A DNA stretch of 64,000 nt from Patagioenas fasciata (taxonomy: Eukaryota > Chordata > Aves > Columbiformes > Columbidae), in assembly GCF_037038585.1 (NCBI RefSeq), contig NC_092520.1, positions 57,688,501 to 57,752,500 on the forward strand, read 5' to 3'. A program made the position numbers and the translations under genes. Positions 53,901 through 60,366 of this stretch are shown here, one piece after another. The notes beneath the pieces are model-generated. The model worked only from the letters and a program-made list of their open reading frames with translations. It made no database searches and was not told where the DNA came from. The stretch's first letter is position 1. Each line of letters begins with the position of its first letter.

Positions 53901-56900
53901 CTTGAACTCTGCTGTACACAAACCTCGCATTGCTTGGCTGCAAGAGTAGTCTGGTTCTTTATCAAAGACTTAGATCTGTCTGATAGTAGCACTGGGATGC
54001 TGCTGGTGACAAAACAGTACATATTACTGAGGACACAACTGGAACAGTAGCATCAACTCAGGTTTTTTGGTGTTTGTTTTACTCTGACGCCTGCTCGAAG
54101 TTCATCAGTAAAAGCAAACCGGCCTCAAACCTTTTGGTAACTGTGTTTGAAAGCCAACACAAATGCAGTCCCCAACTCCTGAAGCACTTATAGTTGTACT
54201 CTCTTTAAGTACTCCAAAAGAGTCACACTACCATGCATCAATTAATAGCAATTTTAAAAATCCACCTTTGATAGTGCTTCTCCTACTTCTTGTAAAAAGA
54301 TAGTGACCCAAGTGCTCTATACATGTGACAGTCAAATCCAGAAACAAGTATACATGCAGTTGACCTAGGGTTTAGTGTCATGCTTGCCTTTAACATATTT
54401 TTAAAAAAAAAAAAAAAAAAAGTGTCTATCAGGACAAAAGGAAATAGGATGTTAGAATAAATGGTTAGATCCCTCTTTTCTGCAGGATCATCATAAAGCA
54501 CCTATATTTAGTCAGAAATATAAACTTGATGCAATGGAATGCATAGAAGTTTTTTGGTTTTCTCCCCTTCTTTCTTACTAACAAGGACTATTCTATGAAG
54601 ATAAATTATGATCTTGGTCTGACCTAGAAAGTCATGCAATAGCAACTCCTATCTTGGACTAGAACTACCAATATGCACTGGTACTATTGCAGACTTTCTG
54701 GATCTTGTAGATTTGCCAGCAGAAGCAAAACATTCTGAGAGAAAAAAGGGTGTTTTTTCTTTGCTGCTTAGGACACATTGTTTAAGTCTGTTCTTTACAC
54801 TACAGGTGCATATTTTTAAAATGCCTGTTCTCTACCTATATGCAGAGTGAGATCAGCTTACATTTGGGACTAAGACAACTTTCGCTGTCTTTCACTTCCT
54901 CAATTTATGCAGAATCAAACCCAGGTAAACTCTGATTAAAAAGTTGTTACTCCTTATTTATCCCATTATTCGTGAATGGCTCGAACAACTGTCCACAAAA
55001 GAAGGAAATTCATACCACCAAAACAGAGGCAACCAAGGGTAAAACTTCATATTTACTTTAATACATCAGAACCACTGAAAAGTCGCACTCTACTACAGCC
55101 ACGGTTACTTTTCCTAAAGCTTTTCATACAAAAATAGAATCACAGAACAGCCCAGGTTGGAAGGGGCCTCCCAAGATCATCTGGTCCAACCTTTGTGGGA
55201 AGGGGAGCCTGGATGAGATTACCTAGCACCCTATCCAGCTGTGTCTTGAAAACCTCCAGTGATGAGGACTCTGCCACGTCTCTGGAGAGGTGGTTCCAGT
55301 GACTGATTGCTCTCATTGTAAAAAATGTCTTTCTTACATCAAGATGAAACCTCTGCCAGTGCAACTTATACCCATTTCCCCTTGTCTTCTCCATGTGGCT
55401 CATTGTGAAGAGAAAGCCTCTATTCTCTTCGTAGCTGCCCTTTCCAGTACTGATGCTACCGTTTCTTCTACAGACACTAATGTTCAAACAGCTGCCTGAT
55501 GGGCTGGACCAGCCTCCCCTCCCAAAGGAAACAAATCATAGCAACGGCAGAAAGTAAAACTGGTTCTGGTGCCTGGTGGGGCTCAGCTGGATTACATAGG
55601 TGTACAGTTGAGAACAGGACTGCCATTTGGAGGGACCATGACAAGCTGGAGGAACAGGCTGACAGAAGCCTCCTGAAAACAAAAGACAGCACTGTGCAAC
55701 AATCCAGGCTGGGGGCAGCCTAGGCAACAGCTCTGCAGAAAAGGATCTGGAGTTCCTGGTTGACAAGCTGAAGATGAGTCAGTAGTACACCTCTGCAGCA
55801 ATGAAGACGCTTAAACACACACTGGGCTGTACTAGCTGCAGCATACCTACCCCGTTTCCCTGAAAATACGACTGGGTCCTCTATTAATTTTTGCTCCAAA
55901 ACTTATTACTAGCTGCCTAGACACTACTTAAATTGACTCTTTTATGGACTGCAACTAGGGCTTATTTTTGGAGTAGGGCTTCTGTTTCAAGCATCCTCAA
56001 AAATCCTGAAAAATCATGCTAGGGCTTATTTTCGGGGTAAGCCCTATTTTCAGGGAAACGGGGTAGCAGGGTCAGTGAAAACGGTTGTTCATCTCTACAT
56101 AGCTCTTATGAGGCCACATGAGGAGTACTGTGTTCCGTGTGGTGTCCAACACAAGAAATCTATCAGCAATCTGGAAGTCCAATAAAGAACCACTACAATG
56201 ATTAGGAGGCTGAAGAATATAACATAGGAAAAGAGGCTGAGGCAAACTGGTCATGTGGTGCCCCTCTGCCATCCTTGAAGATTTTTGCAACTCAGCTGGC
56301 TAAGGCCCCAAGCAATCTAATCTATGAAGCTAATTCTGCTTTAAGTTGTTGGACTAGGCTTTTAAATTGCATGCCCAAGTTAGATGCTTAAGGTGAAAAA
56401 GTAGGGAAACCTCCTGAAGGTTCAGATAGCAAAGCCTGAGACCATCACATACATAACGGACACAAGGTGAAACACAGCTCACTTATGAGGCTGGAACTCA
56501 AGTTTCTAGGGATACTAGTGGTGGAGACAACCTGGGATTCACTTCAGAGTACTGGAGAAACTAGTGGAAGTCATGGCAGGACCTCTCTTGATCATCTACC
56601 AAAGGGCTTGGGAGTCTGGGGAGGTCCCTGCTGACCGGAAGCTAGTGAATGTTATTCCAGTCTACAAAAAAGGTATAAGAGAAGACCCAGGGAACTACAG
56701 ACCTGTTAGTCTAACCCCAGTTCCTGGAAAAATTATGGAGAAGATTATACTGGGTACTATTGAAAGACATTTAAAGAACAGTGCAAATGTCAAGCACAGT
56801 CAACGTGGGGTCACAAAGGGAAAATCCTATTTAACTAATCTGCAATATGGTCACCTGCCTCATGGATGAAGGGAAGGAGGTGAGTATAGTTTATCTCAAT

Positions 56901-59900
56901 TTTGGTAAGGCTTTGATAGTGTCCCTCACTGCATCCTTCTGAACAAGTTGTCCAGCTGTGGGATGAGCAAGTTCAGGGTGCATGGGGTGAAGAGCTGGCT
57001 GCAGGGCAAAGCTCAAAGTGTTGTAGTGAAGGAGGCTACATCCAGCTGGCGACTGGTCACCAGCAGAGTTCCTCGGGGCTCAATGTTAGAGCCAGTTCTG
57101 CTCAATGTAATTATCAACAATCTGGATGCAGGAGTTAAATGCACCATGAGCAAGTTTTCTGATGATACCAAACTGAGAGGTGCTGTTGACTCTTTAGGGG
57201 GACAGAAGGCCTTGCAGAGGGATCTAGATAGATTGGAGCATTGGGCTATGATTAATGGGATGAGATTTAACAAGGCCAAATGCTGGATTCTGTACCTAGG
57301 ATGGAGTAACACTGGGCACAAGTAAGGATTGGGAGAGGAGTGGCTGGAGAGCAGCCCTGCAGAAAGGGATCTGGGGTGCTGGTCGACAGGAGGGTTAACA
57401 TGAGCTGGCAGCCTGTGCCTTGGCAGCCAAGAGGACAAACCCCATCCTGGGGTGCATCAAACACATCATCACCAGCTAGCTGGTCATTATCCCACTTCAT
57501 TTCAGCATTGGTGCAGCCTCATCTGGAGCACTGTGTGCACTTCTGGGTCCAACCATTTAAGAAGGATGTGAAGGTCCCTGAAAGTGCCCAGAGGAGGCCA
57601 ACAAAGCTGGTGAAAAGGCCAGAAAGAATGTCCTACGAAGAGCAGCTGAGGACTTTGGGTTTGTCTAGTTTGGAGAGAAGGAGTGTGAGAGGTGACCTCA
57701 TGGCTCTCTCTCTATAGCTTCCTGAGGAGGCGACATGGAGAGAGGTGCTGAGCTCTTCTCTGTGGGATACAGCGACAGGACGTGTGGGAATGGTTCAAAG
57801 GTGCTCCAGGAGAGGTTTAGACTGGATGTCAGGAAGCATTTATTTACCGAGAGGGTGGTCAAACACTGCAACAGGCTTCCTAGAGAGGTGACTGATGCCC
57901 CATGCCTGCCAGTGTGTAAGAGGGATTTGGACAATGCCCTCAATGACATGCTCTAACTATCGCTCAGCCCTGAAGTGCTCAGGTAGTTGGACTATATGAT
58001 TGTTGTAGGCATCTTCCAACTGAAATAGTCTATTCTATTCCATGTCGCACATCTTTCTATTTACAAATGAATGATTTTCACAGGTAGACACATCTAGGCT
58101 GAGCAGTGAATCTTACCCAGGGGTTTCAAAAATCAGTTTTCAGACCAGAACGATTCTGACCTGAAGCCTTGATTCTGAAATGTCTGGTTTTTGGCACATT
58201 GCTCATCAGCCTGCAGCAAGTCATGTAAAGTTCCAAGGAAAGAAATACTCTGAAGCTTGGGCTCCTCCCTTCAGGCCCCGTGGAAGACCTGCTAAAGAAC
58301 TTATTAGTGTTCCCTACAGTGCTAGAAATAACTTTTCACTTGCTTATTTAGGACTTGCCAGATAGGATCTGCAAGAACCTGAAATTTTCACCAAGCTACC
58401 CAAAATGAGGAAACTTGTTGGGAAACACTCAAGTATGTAACTTTCATACAAATTCCTGAGTCCAAATAAAGCCTAAATTTCTTTAAGAAGTCACTGAGGG
58501 AAAAGCAGGCAGTGAAGAGGACAGTGATGACTGAAAACTGCTCTGAAAGACAAAAGGTACAACTATGTTGGCAGACTGTAGTTCTCTTTGGTAAATCTGC
58601 TTAAGAGACAGAGCTCTGACATTGCTATAATGTAATGTCCAATAAAAAATATTAAGTGCTACTTAGTATCTTGTCTTCACAACATTTTCCTTCTTTTGTA
58701 TCACTCACAAGAACTTCAGTACAAGAATACTATTAAAATGATACTAACTTCTAAAAGCTATCAAAATGGCATTCTCAAGTTGTACAAGCACTCAAAATAG
58801 TCCTAACCACAGTACACATCACATTCTTAATCATTCCTCAGATGTCCTCCATAGCAAAATAACTACAGAGACCTATAGAAGTCTTCAATGGTCATCCTAA
58901 GAATCTGGCTCTTGTGTTCTTCAAGAAAAGATTATTATCTCTGTCATACAGGTACCTGTACCAACAAACTGGAAAGCACGTAGCCAATATTCTGATTTGT
59001 CTAATTTACTCTGGCACTAACAGAAGAAACATCAAAGCACAATCATACCCAGTAAAATAGGTGAGAAAAGAATAAATGACCAAGCAAGATCCAAAGGCCA
59101 ATTTTCACCAAGAAATTATTAATTCTGTTGAAAGAAATGAAACCAACTCAAAGGGGAGAAAAAATATCAGGAGTGAACAGGAATCACCAGAAGTATCATT
59201 TGAAGTGGCAAAGACTAAGTTAAACTTATGATACCAGCTGTAGAGATTTGCAAAATAGTTCTAAACAATCTAAACTCAATTAGCAGGAGCTATTCACAAC
59301 ATCTTAGAGCTCACTGCAGACCAATTTACCTGCCTCAGCCTACACTAAGCTCTATGATGCCATCCATGAGTATGCTGTTAAGCTACATCATTCACAGCCA
59401 GCTAAGGCACCTCTGTAATACAGTCAACTCTGCTAAAGCATTAAAGGCCCTGCCTATTGAACTGACATTACACAAACTCTTCACAACACAGTTCTTTGTG
59501 GGCTCACCAAATTATTTCCATATTTCTTGTGGTGGTATGTATTCAGATACAAGACTGCATGCCTTGTATAGTTTTCCATAATAATGGATTGATGTTCCTG
59601 TGTGTTTATTTAATAGAGCCCCAAGATAATTTTTCCACAACTGTATGTGAACTGTCAACTTGCATCCAGATCAAGTAATACAACAGATCTAAAAGCTCAT
59701 TTGAAGAAAAACATCTATGAAGGAGTTACGCATGTTAAATACAGCTGTCTTACAAAAACTCTGAGTAATACTACATTCAGTAGGTATACGCCAGCACTTG
59801 CATATTGCAGGAATTTAGAGGGCTTACTCATATGAATAATTCTTTACAATTCATTAAAAATACAAGTAAGGTTCCTGAAGTTTGTTCCCATTTAAGACAT

Positions 59901-60366
59901 CCCAGCATAATGGCATAAAGTGTACTAAAATATTTTAAAATATGTATTTATAAGTTTGATTTATTTCTAAAATACTTATTGAAATATTATTTCATGCCTC
60001 TAAACAACGAAACATTTAACAAATAAGCCTATTACAAAATAGACTTTTCTTAAAATAAATCCTTAGTGTTTAACAGGAATTCGGAACAGCAACCCTTCCA
60101 GATCTAACAATCAATATCTGCTAAAGCAGATTTTTTTTTTTACTATTTTATGAGGGTATAAACATTAATACATTCAAACCACATAACGTCGACATTTTTA
60201 GTTTTGCTATACTCCACTGAAATGTATGAATGAAGAAAATACACACAATATAAAATTAAAGGGGCAAACAATGCTTACTTTCTTTAAATGCTTTACAGTA
60301 GCCAAGGAATGACAACAAAAAGAACAGGGCACACAGTAGGTCTGCTCTGCCAACAATTCCAGCAAC
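17831..60366 (-). CDS. TMTC4: TMTC4, C-terminal 575 residues in 14 exons (5' end outside window)
   Basis: The exons are 60279-60366, 45821-45918, 43632-43724, 39196-39357, 38224-38426, 35663-35834, 35450-35581, 27053-27132, 26774-26881, 26510-26651, 25746-25860, 25155-25267, 18500-18569 and 17831-17982, read in descending order. Every intron is GT-AG, all phases match, and the sum is 1,728 nt. The translation aligns end to end with human TMTC4 as I remember it, with many identical blocks such as [19 protein letters not shown]. Family knowledge: TMTC1-4 are multi-pass ER membrane O-mannosyltransferases with a GT-C-like membrane domain and lumenal TPRs, acting on cadherin-type domains. Loss of mouse Tmtc4 has been linked to ER stress and hearing loss. 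About eight hydrophobic segments (residues about 10-275) precede seven TPRs (about 317-560). The catalytic acidic motif near the N terminus is not in this window. No frameshift or stop interrupts the frame, so the gene looks intact. Confidence 0.96.
18500..18569 (-). CDS. TMTC4: TMTC4 coding exon, visible exon 13 (TPR 6/7)
   Basis: It encodes residues 503-525 ([15 protein letters not shown] through YHGNL) and one base of Ala526. At 70 bp it is the shortest visible exon. The acceptor ends ttcag and the donor is gtaaga. It completes TPR 6 and starts TPR 7. Confidence 0.95.
20100..20282 (+). mobile_element. Older CR1 LINE, left part (interrupted)
   Basis: A sense-strand CR1 segment around the reverse transcriptase C-terminal region, including 'gctattcagagggacctggacaggacagagaaatgg'. 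It breaks at 20282, where a second CR1 in opposite orientation is inserted, and resumes at 21148. The left boundary is approximate. Confidence 0.75.
20283..21147 (-). mobile_element. Younger CR1 LINE nested in an older one
   Basis: The reverse complement of a 5'-truncated CR1. Its 3' end is at the left (tcacagaatggttgaccttgg) and its 5' truncation is at the right, after 'atcattaatgaagatgctgaacagg'. It is flanked by an 18/17-bp duplication of the host CR1 (20265-20282 and 21148-21164). Its open frames are relics. Confidence 0.85.
21148..21925 (+). mobile_element. Older CR1 LINE, right part
   Basis: Continues the element broken at 20282, from 'gcaggaatctcatgaagttcaa' to the end motif 'attattctatgatttt'. 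An internal T-run (21737-21754) has expanded inside it. Confidence 0.8.
25155..25267 (-). CDS. TMTC4: TMTC4 coding exon, visible exon 12 (TPR 5/6)
   Basis: It completes Gly465 and encodes residues 466-502. [18 protein letters not shown] is helix B of TPR 5 and [19 protein letters not shown] is helix A of TPR 6. The acceptor ends cccag and the donor is gtaggt. It is followed by a 6.6-kb intron that carries the nested CR1 pair. Confidence 0.95.
25268..25745 (-). other. TMTC4: TMTC4 intron between visible exons 11 and 12
   Basis: A 478-bp GT-AG intron. AT-rich, with no feature seen inside. Confidence 0.85.
25746..25860 (-). CDS. TMTC4: TMTC4 coding exon, visible exon 11 (TPR 4/5)
   Basis: It encodes residues 427-464 and one base of Gly465. 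[20 protein letters not shown] closes TPR 4 and [15 protein letters not shown] opens TPR 5. The acceptor ends tttag and the donor is gtataa. Identity with human TMTC4 is almost complete here. Confidence 0.95.
25861..26509 (-). other. TMTC4: TMTC4 intron between visible exons 10 and 11
   Basis: A 649-bp GT-AG intron. Nothing recognised inside apart from a short CA-rich run near 26,458. Confidence 0.85.
26510..26651 (-). CDS. TMTC4: TMTC4 coding exon, visible exon 10 (TPR 3 and start of TPR 4)
   Basis: It completes Gln379 and encodes residues 380-426, starting [15 protein letters not shown] and ending DCYYNLGRL. The TPR signature W-x-x-L-G, Y and A is clear, and the proline before each repeat is kept. 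The acceptor ends cccag and the donor is gtaagt. Trp stands in SYWTAIKH where Arg is remembered for human. Confidence 0.96.
26774..26881 (-). CDS. TMTC4: TMTC4 coding exon, visible exon 9 (TPR 2)
   Basis: It completes Arg343 with one base, encodes residues 344-378 and ends with two bases of Gln379. [22 protein letters not shown] is a classic TPR with Asn-Asn-Leu-Gly in helix A. The acceptor ends tttag and the donor is gtatgt. Introns of 171 and 122 bp on either side make a compact exon cluster between 25.1 and 27.1 kb. Confidence 0.95.
27053..27132 (-). CDS. TMTC4: TMTC4 coding exon, visible exon 8 (TPR 1)
   Basis: It encodes residues 317-342 and two bases of residue 343 (Arg). [14 protein letters not shown] and [10 protein letters not shown] form a canonical TPR helix pair, with small residues and Tyr at the expected positions. 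The upstream intron is 8.3 kb and the downstream intron 171 bp. The donor was set at gtatta rather than the earlier gtaagg because only this keeps the VRLNP frame into the next exon. Confidence 0.94.
29072..29130 (-). mobile_element. Short CR1 LINE 3' end fragment
   Basis: The phrase 'cagaaccatttcagttggaagagacattcagaatcatcaagtccaac' is the reverse complement of a CR1 3' end. It is about 60 bp and decayed. Confidence 0.6.
30273..30319. repeat. TMTC4: 19-bp tandem repeat, 2.5 copies
   Basis: The unit ttctccaaataccaaagta occurs at 30273-30291 and 30292-30310, with a partial copy to 30319. The copies are identical, implying a recent duplication within the intron. Confidence 0.9.
30544..30567. 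repeat. TMTC4: Perfect 10-bp inverted repeat
   Basis: tttaaatgtg, a 4-base loop ctca, then cacatttaaa. It could form a hairpin in DNA or in the TMTC4 pre-mRNA. AT-rich sequence yields such palindromes by chance. Confidence 0.8.
32399..32905 (-). mobile_element. CR1 LINE 3' fragment
   Basis: A well-preserved reverse-complement CR1 from 'cat agaatcatagaatgctagggattggaaggg' to 'gcccagaactggacacaatt'. Its close similarity to the copies at 36,588 and 47,783 suggests one younger subfamily. Confidence 0.9.
35450..35581 (-). CDS. TMTC4: TMTC4 coding exon, visible exon 7
   Basis: It encodes residues 273-316 (44 codons, phase 0 both ends). The final hydrophobic segment ([15 protein letters not shown]) leads into [20 protein letters not shown], the linker and first helix of the TPR array. 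The W-x-S-E-E-x-L-F-x-x-A-L motif is shared by TMTC proteins. The acceptor ends tttaag and the donor is gtaagt. Confidence 0.96.
35582..35662 (-). other. TMTC4: TMTC4 minimal intron (81 bp)
   Basis: A GT-AG intron of only 81 bp between visible exons 6 and 7. It has a non-consensus donor (gtacca), a branch-point-like cttaac and a good pyrimidine tract before tttaag. It is the shortest intron seen in the gene. Confidence 0.9.
35663..35834 (-). CDS. TMTC4: TMTC4 coding exon, visible exon 6
   Basis: It encodes the last base of residue 215 and residues 216-272. Two hydrophobic segments ([21 protein letters not shown] and [17 protein letters not shown]) flank a VGFVIAERV loop conserved through the TMTC family. 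It ends with a basic KQAKKK cluster. The donor (AAG then gtacca) is unusually weak, but the downstream intron is only 81 bp and phases match, so the junction is secure. Confidence 0.95.
35835..38223 (-). other. TMTC4: TMTC4 intron between visible exons 5 and 6
   Basis: A 2,389-bp GT-AG intron with a CR1 copy at 36,588-37,284 lying antisense to the gene. The remainder shows nothing recognisable. Confidence 0.8.
36588..37284 (+). mobile_element. CR1 LINE 3' fragment
   Basis: It runs from 'aggttccagtataagttggggaatgacctg' to the tail 'cattctgtgattctgtgatac'. A 121-codon frame (36602-36967) still reads as the C-terminal end of the CR1 ORF2 protein ([23 protein letters not shown]), so decay is modest. 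It is 5'-truncated. Confidence 0.92.
38224..38426 (-). CDS. TMTC4: TMTC4 coding exon, visible exon 5 (DUF1736 region)
   Basis: It encodes residues 148-214 and two bases of residue 215. It starts [16 protein letters not shown] and holds the Trp/Cys-rich block [17 protein letters not shown], the core of the TMTC-specific DUF1736 domain (PF08409). A membrane helix ([19 protein letters not shown]) follows. The acceptor ends gacag and the donor is gtaaga. It is nearly identical to human TMTC4 over its whole length. Confidence 0.96.
38427..39195 (-). other. TMTC4: TMTC4 intron between visible exons 4 and 5
   Basis: A 769-bp GT-AG intron. No feature seen inside. Confidence 0.85.
39196..39357 (-). 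CDS. TMTC4: TMTC4 coding exon, visible exon 4
   Basis: It encodes residues 94-147 (54 codons, phase 0 both ends). A membrane segment ([20 protein letters not shown]) is followed by the strongly conserved [19 protein letters not shown], a lumenal loop diagnostic for TMTC4. The acceptor ends ctgcag and the donor is gtaagt. My remembered human sequence has one more residue near the start of this exon, but the local frame is clean. Confidence 0.96.
39358..43631 (-). other. TMTC4: TMTC4 intron between visible exons 3 and 4
   Basis: A 4,274-bp GT-AG intron. An A-run (39373-39388) sits just upstream of the visible exon 4 acceptor, where it reads as a pyrimidine tract on the gene strand. A CR1 copy occupies 41,227-42,530. 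The rest is unremarkable AT-rich DNA. Confidence 0.8.
41227..42530 (-). mobile_element. CR1 LINE, 1.3 kb, with reverse transcriptase relic
   Basis: The reverse-complement CR1 runs from 'tcatagaatcacaaaatggcttg' to about 'gtcaggagttcccagggtcctcctt'. The minus-strand frame 41886-42179 still reads as the end of the CR1 reverse transcriptase ([26 protein letters not shown]). The catalytic FADD has become FADG, so it is dead. It is in the same orientation as TMTC4. Confidence 0.9.
43632..43724 (-). CDS. TMTC4: TMTC4 coding exon, visible exon 3
   Basis: It encodes residues 63-93 ([15 protein letters not shown] onwards to DKSLE). This is the hydrophilic, charged segment after the CKEQGIT helix and is variable among TMTC paralogues. 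It is 31 whole codons, phase 0 at both ends, with acceptor ttag and donor gtgagt. Ile-Asn-Lys-Leu replaces the Ile-Gly-Lys-Phe remembered for human, an ordinary level of divergence. Confidence 0.94.
43725..45820 (-). other. TMTC4: TMTC4 intron between visible exons 2 and 3
   Basis: A 2,096-bp GT-AG intron. AT-rich, with a T-run near 45,058 and a TA-rich tract near 45,565-45,597. No element or gene recognised. Confidence 0.8.
45821..45918 (-). CDS. TMTC4: TMTC4 coding exon, visible exon 2
   Basis: It encodes the split residue 30 (Asn) and residues 31-62, ending [12 protein letters not shown] membrane helix ([15 protein letters not shown]) is followed by the conserved CKEQGIT motif, which is typical of the TMTC family. 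The acceptor ends gacag and the donor is gtaaga. It joins visible exon 1 across a 14.4-kb intron with matching phase 1. Confidence 0.95.
46323..46335. repeat. TMTC4: Short CA microsatellite
   Basis: Six and a half CA units. Too short to matter unless polymorphic. Confidence 0.8.
47783..48232 (+). mobile_element. CR1 LINE 3' fragment
   Basis: It starts at 'ccaggacagggaactgcttcaaagaatccagtgcagagcc' and ends 'ccctagcattctgtgattca'. It is highly similar to the 3' parts at 32,399 and 36,588, and lies antisense to TMTC4. Confidence 0.92.
49795..50958 (+). mobile_element. CR1 LINE, 1.2 kb, with reverse transcriptase relic
   Basis: It begins near 'atcttataggagacagtgtcaatggcctggac' and reads through the CR1 RT motif A relic ([14 protein letters not shown]), the [13 protein letters not shown] block and a decayed LADDTKL, then the 3' region to 'cattctgtgattctgtgatc'. 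Stops and frameshifts interrupt the frame. The left boundary is approximate. Confidence 0.88.
54403..54421. repeat. TMTC4: A19 homopolymer
   Basis: Nineteen A residues in the long intron. Similar runs are T18 at 21737-21754, A16 at 39373-39388, T16 at 51524-51539 and T17 at 60864-60880. No LINE or SINE tail can be recognised next to this one. Confidence 0.85.
55137..55460 (-). mobile_element. CR1 LINE 3' fragment
   Basis: The reverse-complement CR1 3' end runs from 'agaatcacagaacagcccaggttggaaggggcc' through the 'cttgtcttctccatgtggctc' region. It meets another CR1 in opposite orientation further right. The right boundary is approximate. Confidence 0.85.
55610..55847 (+). mobile_element. CR1 LINE, left part, interrupted by a MITE
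   Basis: A sense CR1 segment ('actgccatttggagggaccatgacaagctggagg', 'gaaaaggatctggagttcctgg', 'cactgggctgtactagctgc'). It stops at 55847, at the TA dinucleotide flanking the MITE, and continues at 56066. Confidence 0.75.
55850..56063. mobile_element. 214-bp MITE with perfect 19-bp inverted ends and TA target duplication
   Basis: Ends CCCCGTTTCCCTGAAAATA (55850-55868) and its exact reverse complement (56045-56063), flanked by TA on both sides (55848-55849, 56064-56065). Internal motifs of the type agggcttatttt recur several times. There is no coding capacity. The TA duplication points to mobilisation by a Tc1/mariner-type or other TA-targeting transposase. I cannot name the family. Confidence 0.85.
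56066..56360 (+). mobile_element. CR1 LINE, right part after the MITE
   Basis: It resumes the element broken at 55847: 'ctcttatgaggccacatgaggagtactgtgttcc', then a decayed 3' region to 'ttgttggactaggc'. It is clearly older than the MITE that split it. Confidence 0.75.
56530..58040 (+). mobile_element. CR1 LINE, 1.5 kb, with much of the reverse transcriptase domain
   Basis: The longest CR1 copy here. Frames include [11 protein letters not shown] (RT block 2), a decayed KAFDSVPH (motif A), [20 protein letters not shown] and FSDDTKL (motif C, with the usual A changed to S), then the C-terminal and 3' regions. It ends near 'ttccaactgaaatagtctattctattcc'. Frameshifts and stops separate the frames, so it is inactive. 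It lies antisense to TMTC4. Confidence 0.92.
60279..60366 (-). CDS. TMTC4: TMTC4 coding exon, visible exon 1
   Basis: It encodes residues 1-29 plus one base of residue 30, starting [16 protein letters not shown]. The GRAD motif and the following hydrophobic stretch ([14 protein letters not shown]) match the loop and membrane helix around residue 170 of human TMTC4. The acceptor is a long pyrimidine run ending ttaag and the donor is gtaagc. The preceding exon, which should end with codons for HTEC, is not found in the 3.6 kb to the right, so it lies outside the window. Confidence 0.93.

Larger units (their letters stand above)
45919..60278 (-). other. TMTC4: TMTC4 intron between visible exons 1 and 2 (14.4 kb)
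   Basis: The largest complete intron in the window, GT-AG with phase 1. It holds five CR1 copies (47,783; 49,795; 55,137; 55,610; 56,530) and one MITE (55,850). The stretches 45,919-47,780, 50,960-55,130 and 58,040-60,278 show only simple A/T or CA runs and no gene. Confidence 0.8.
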
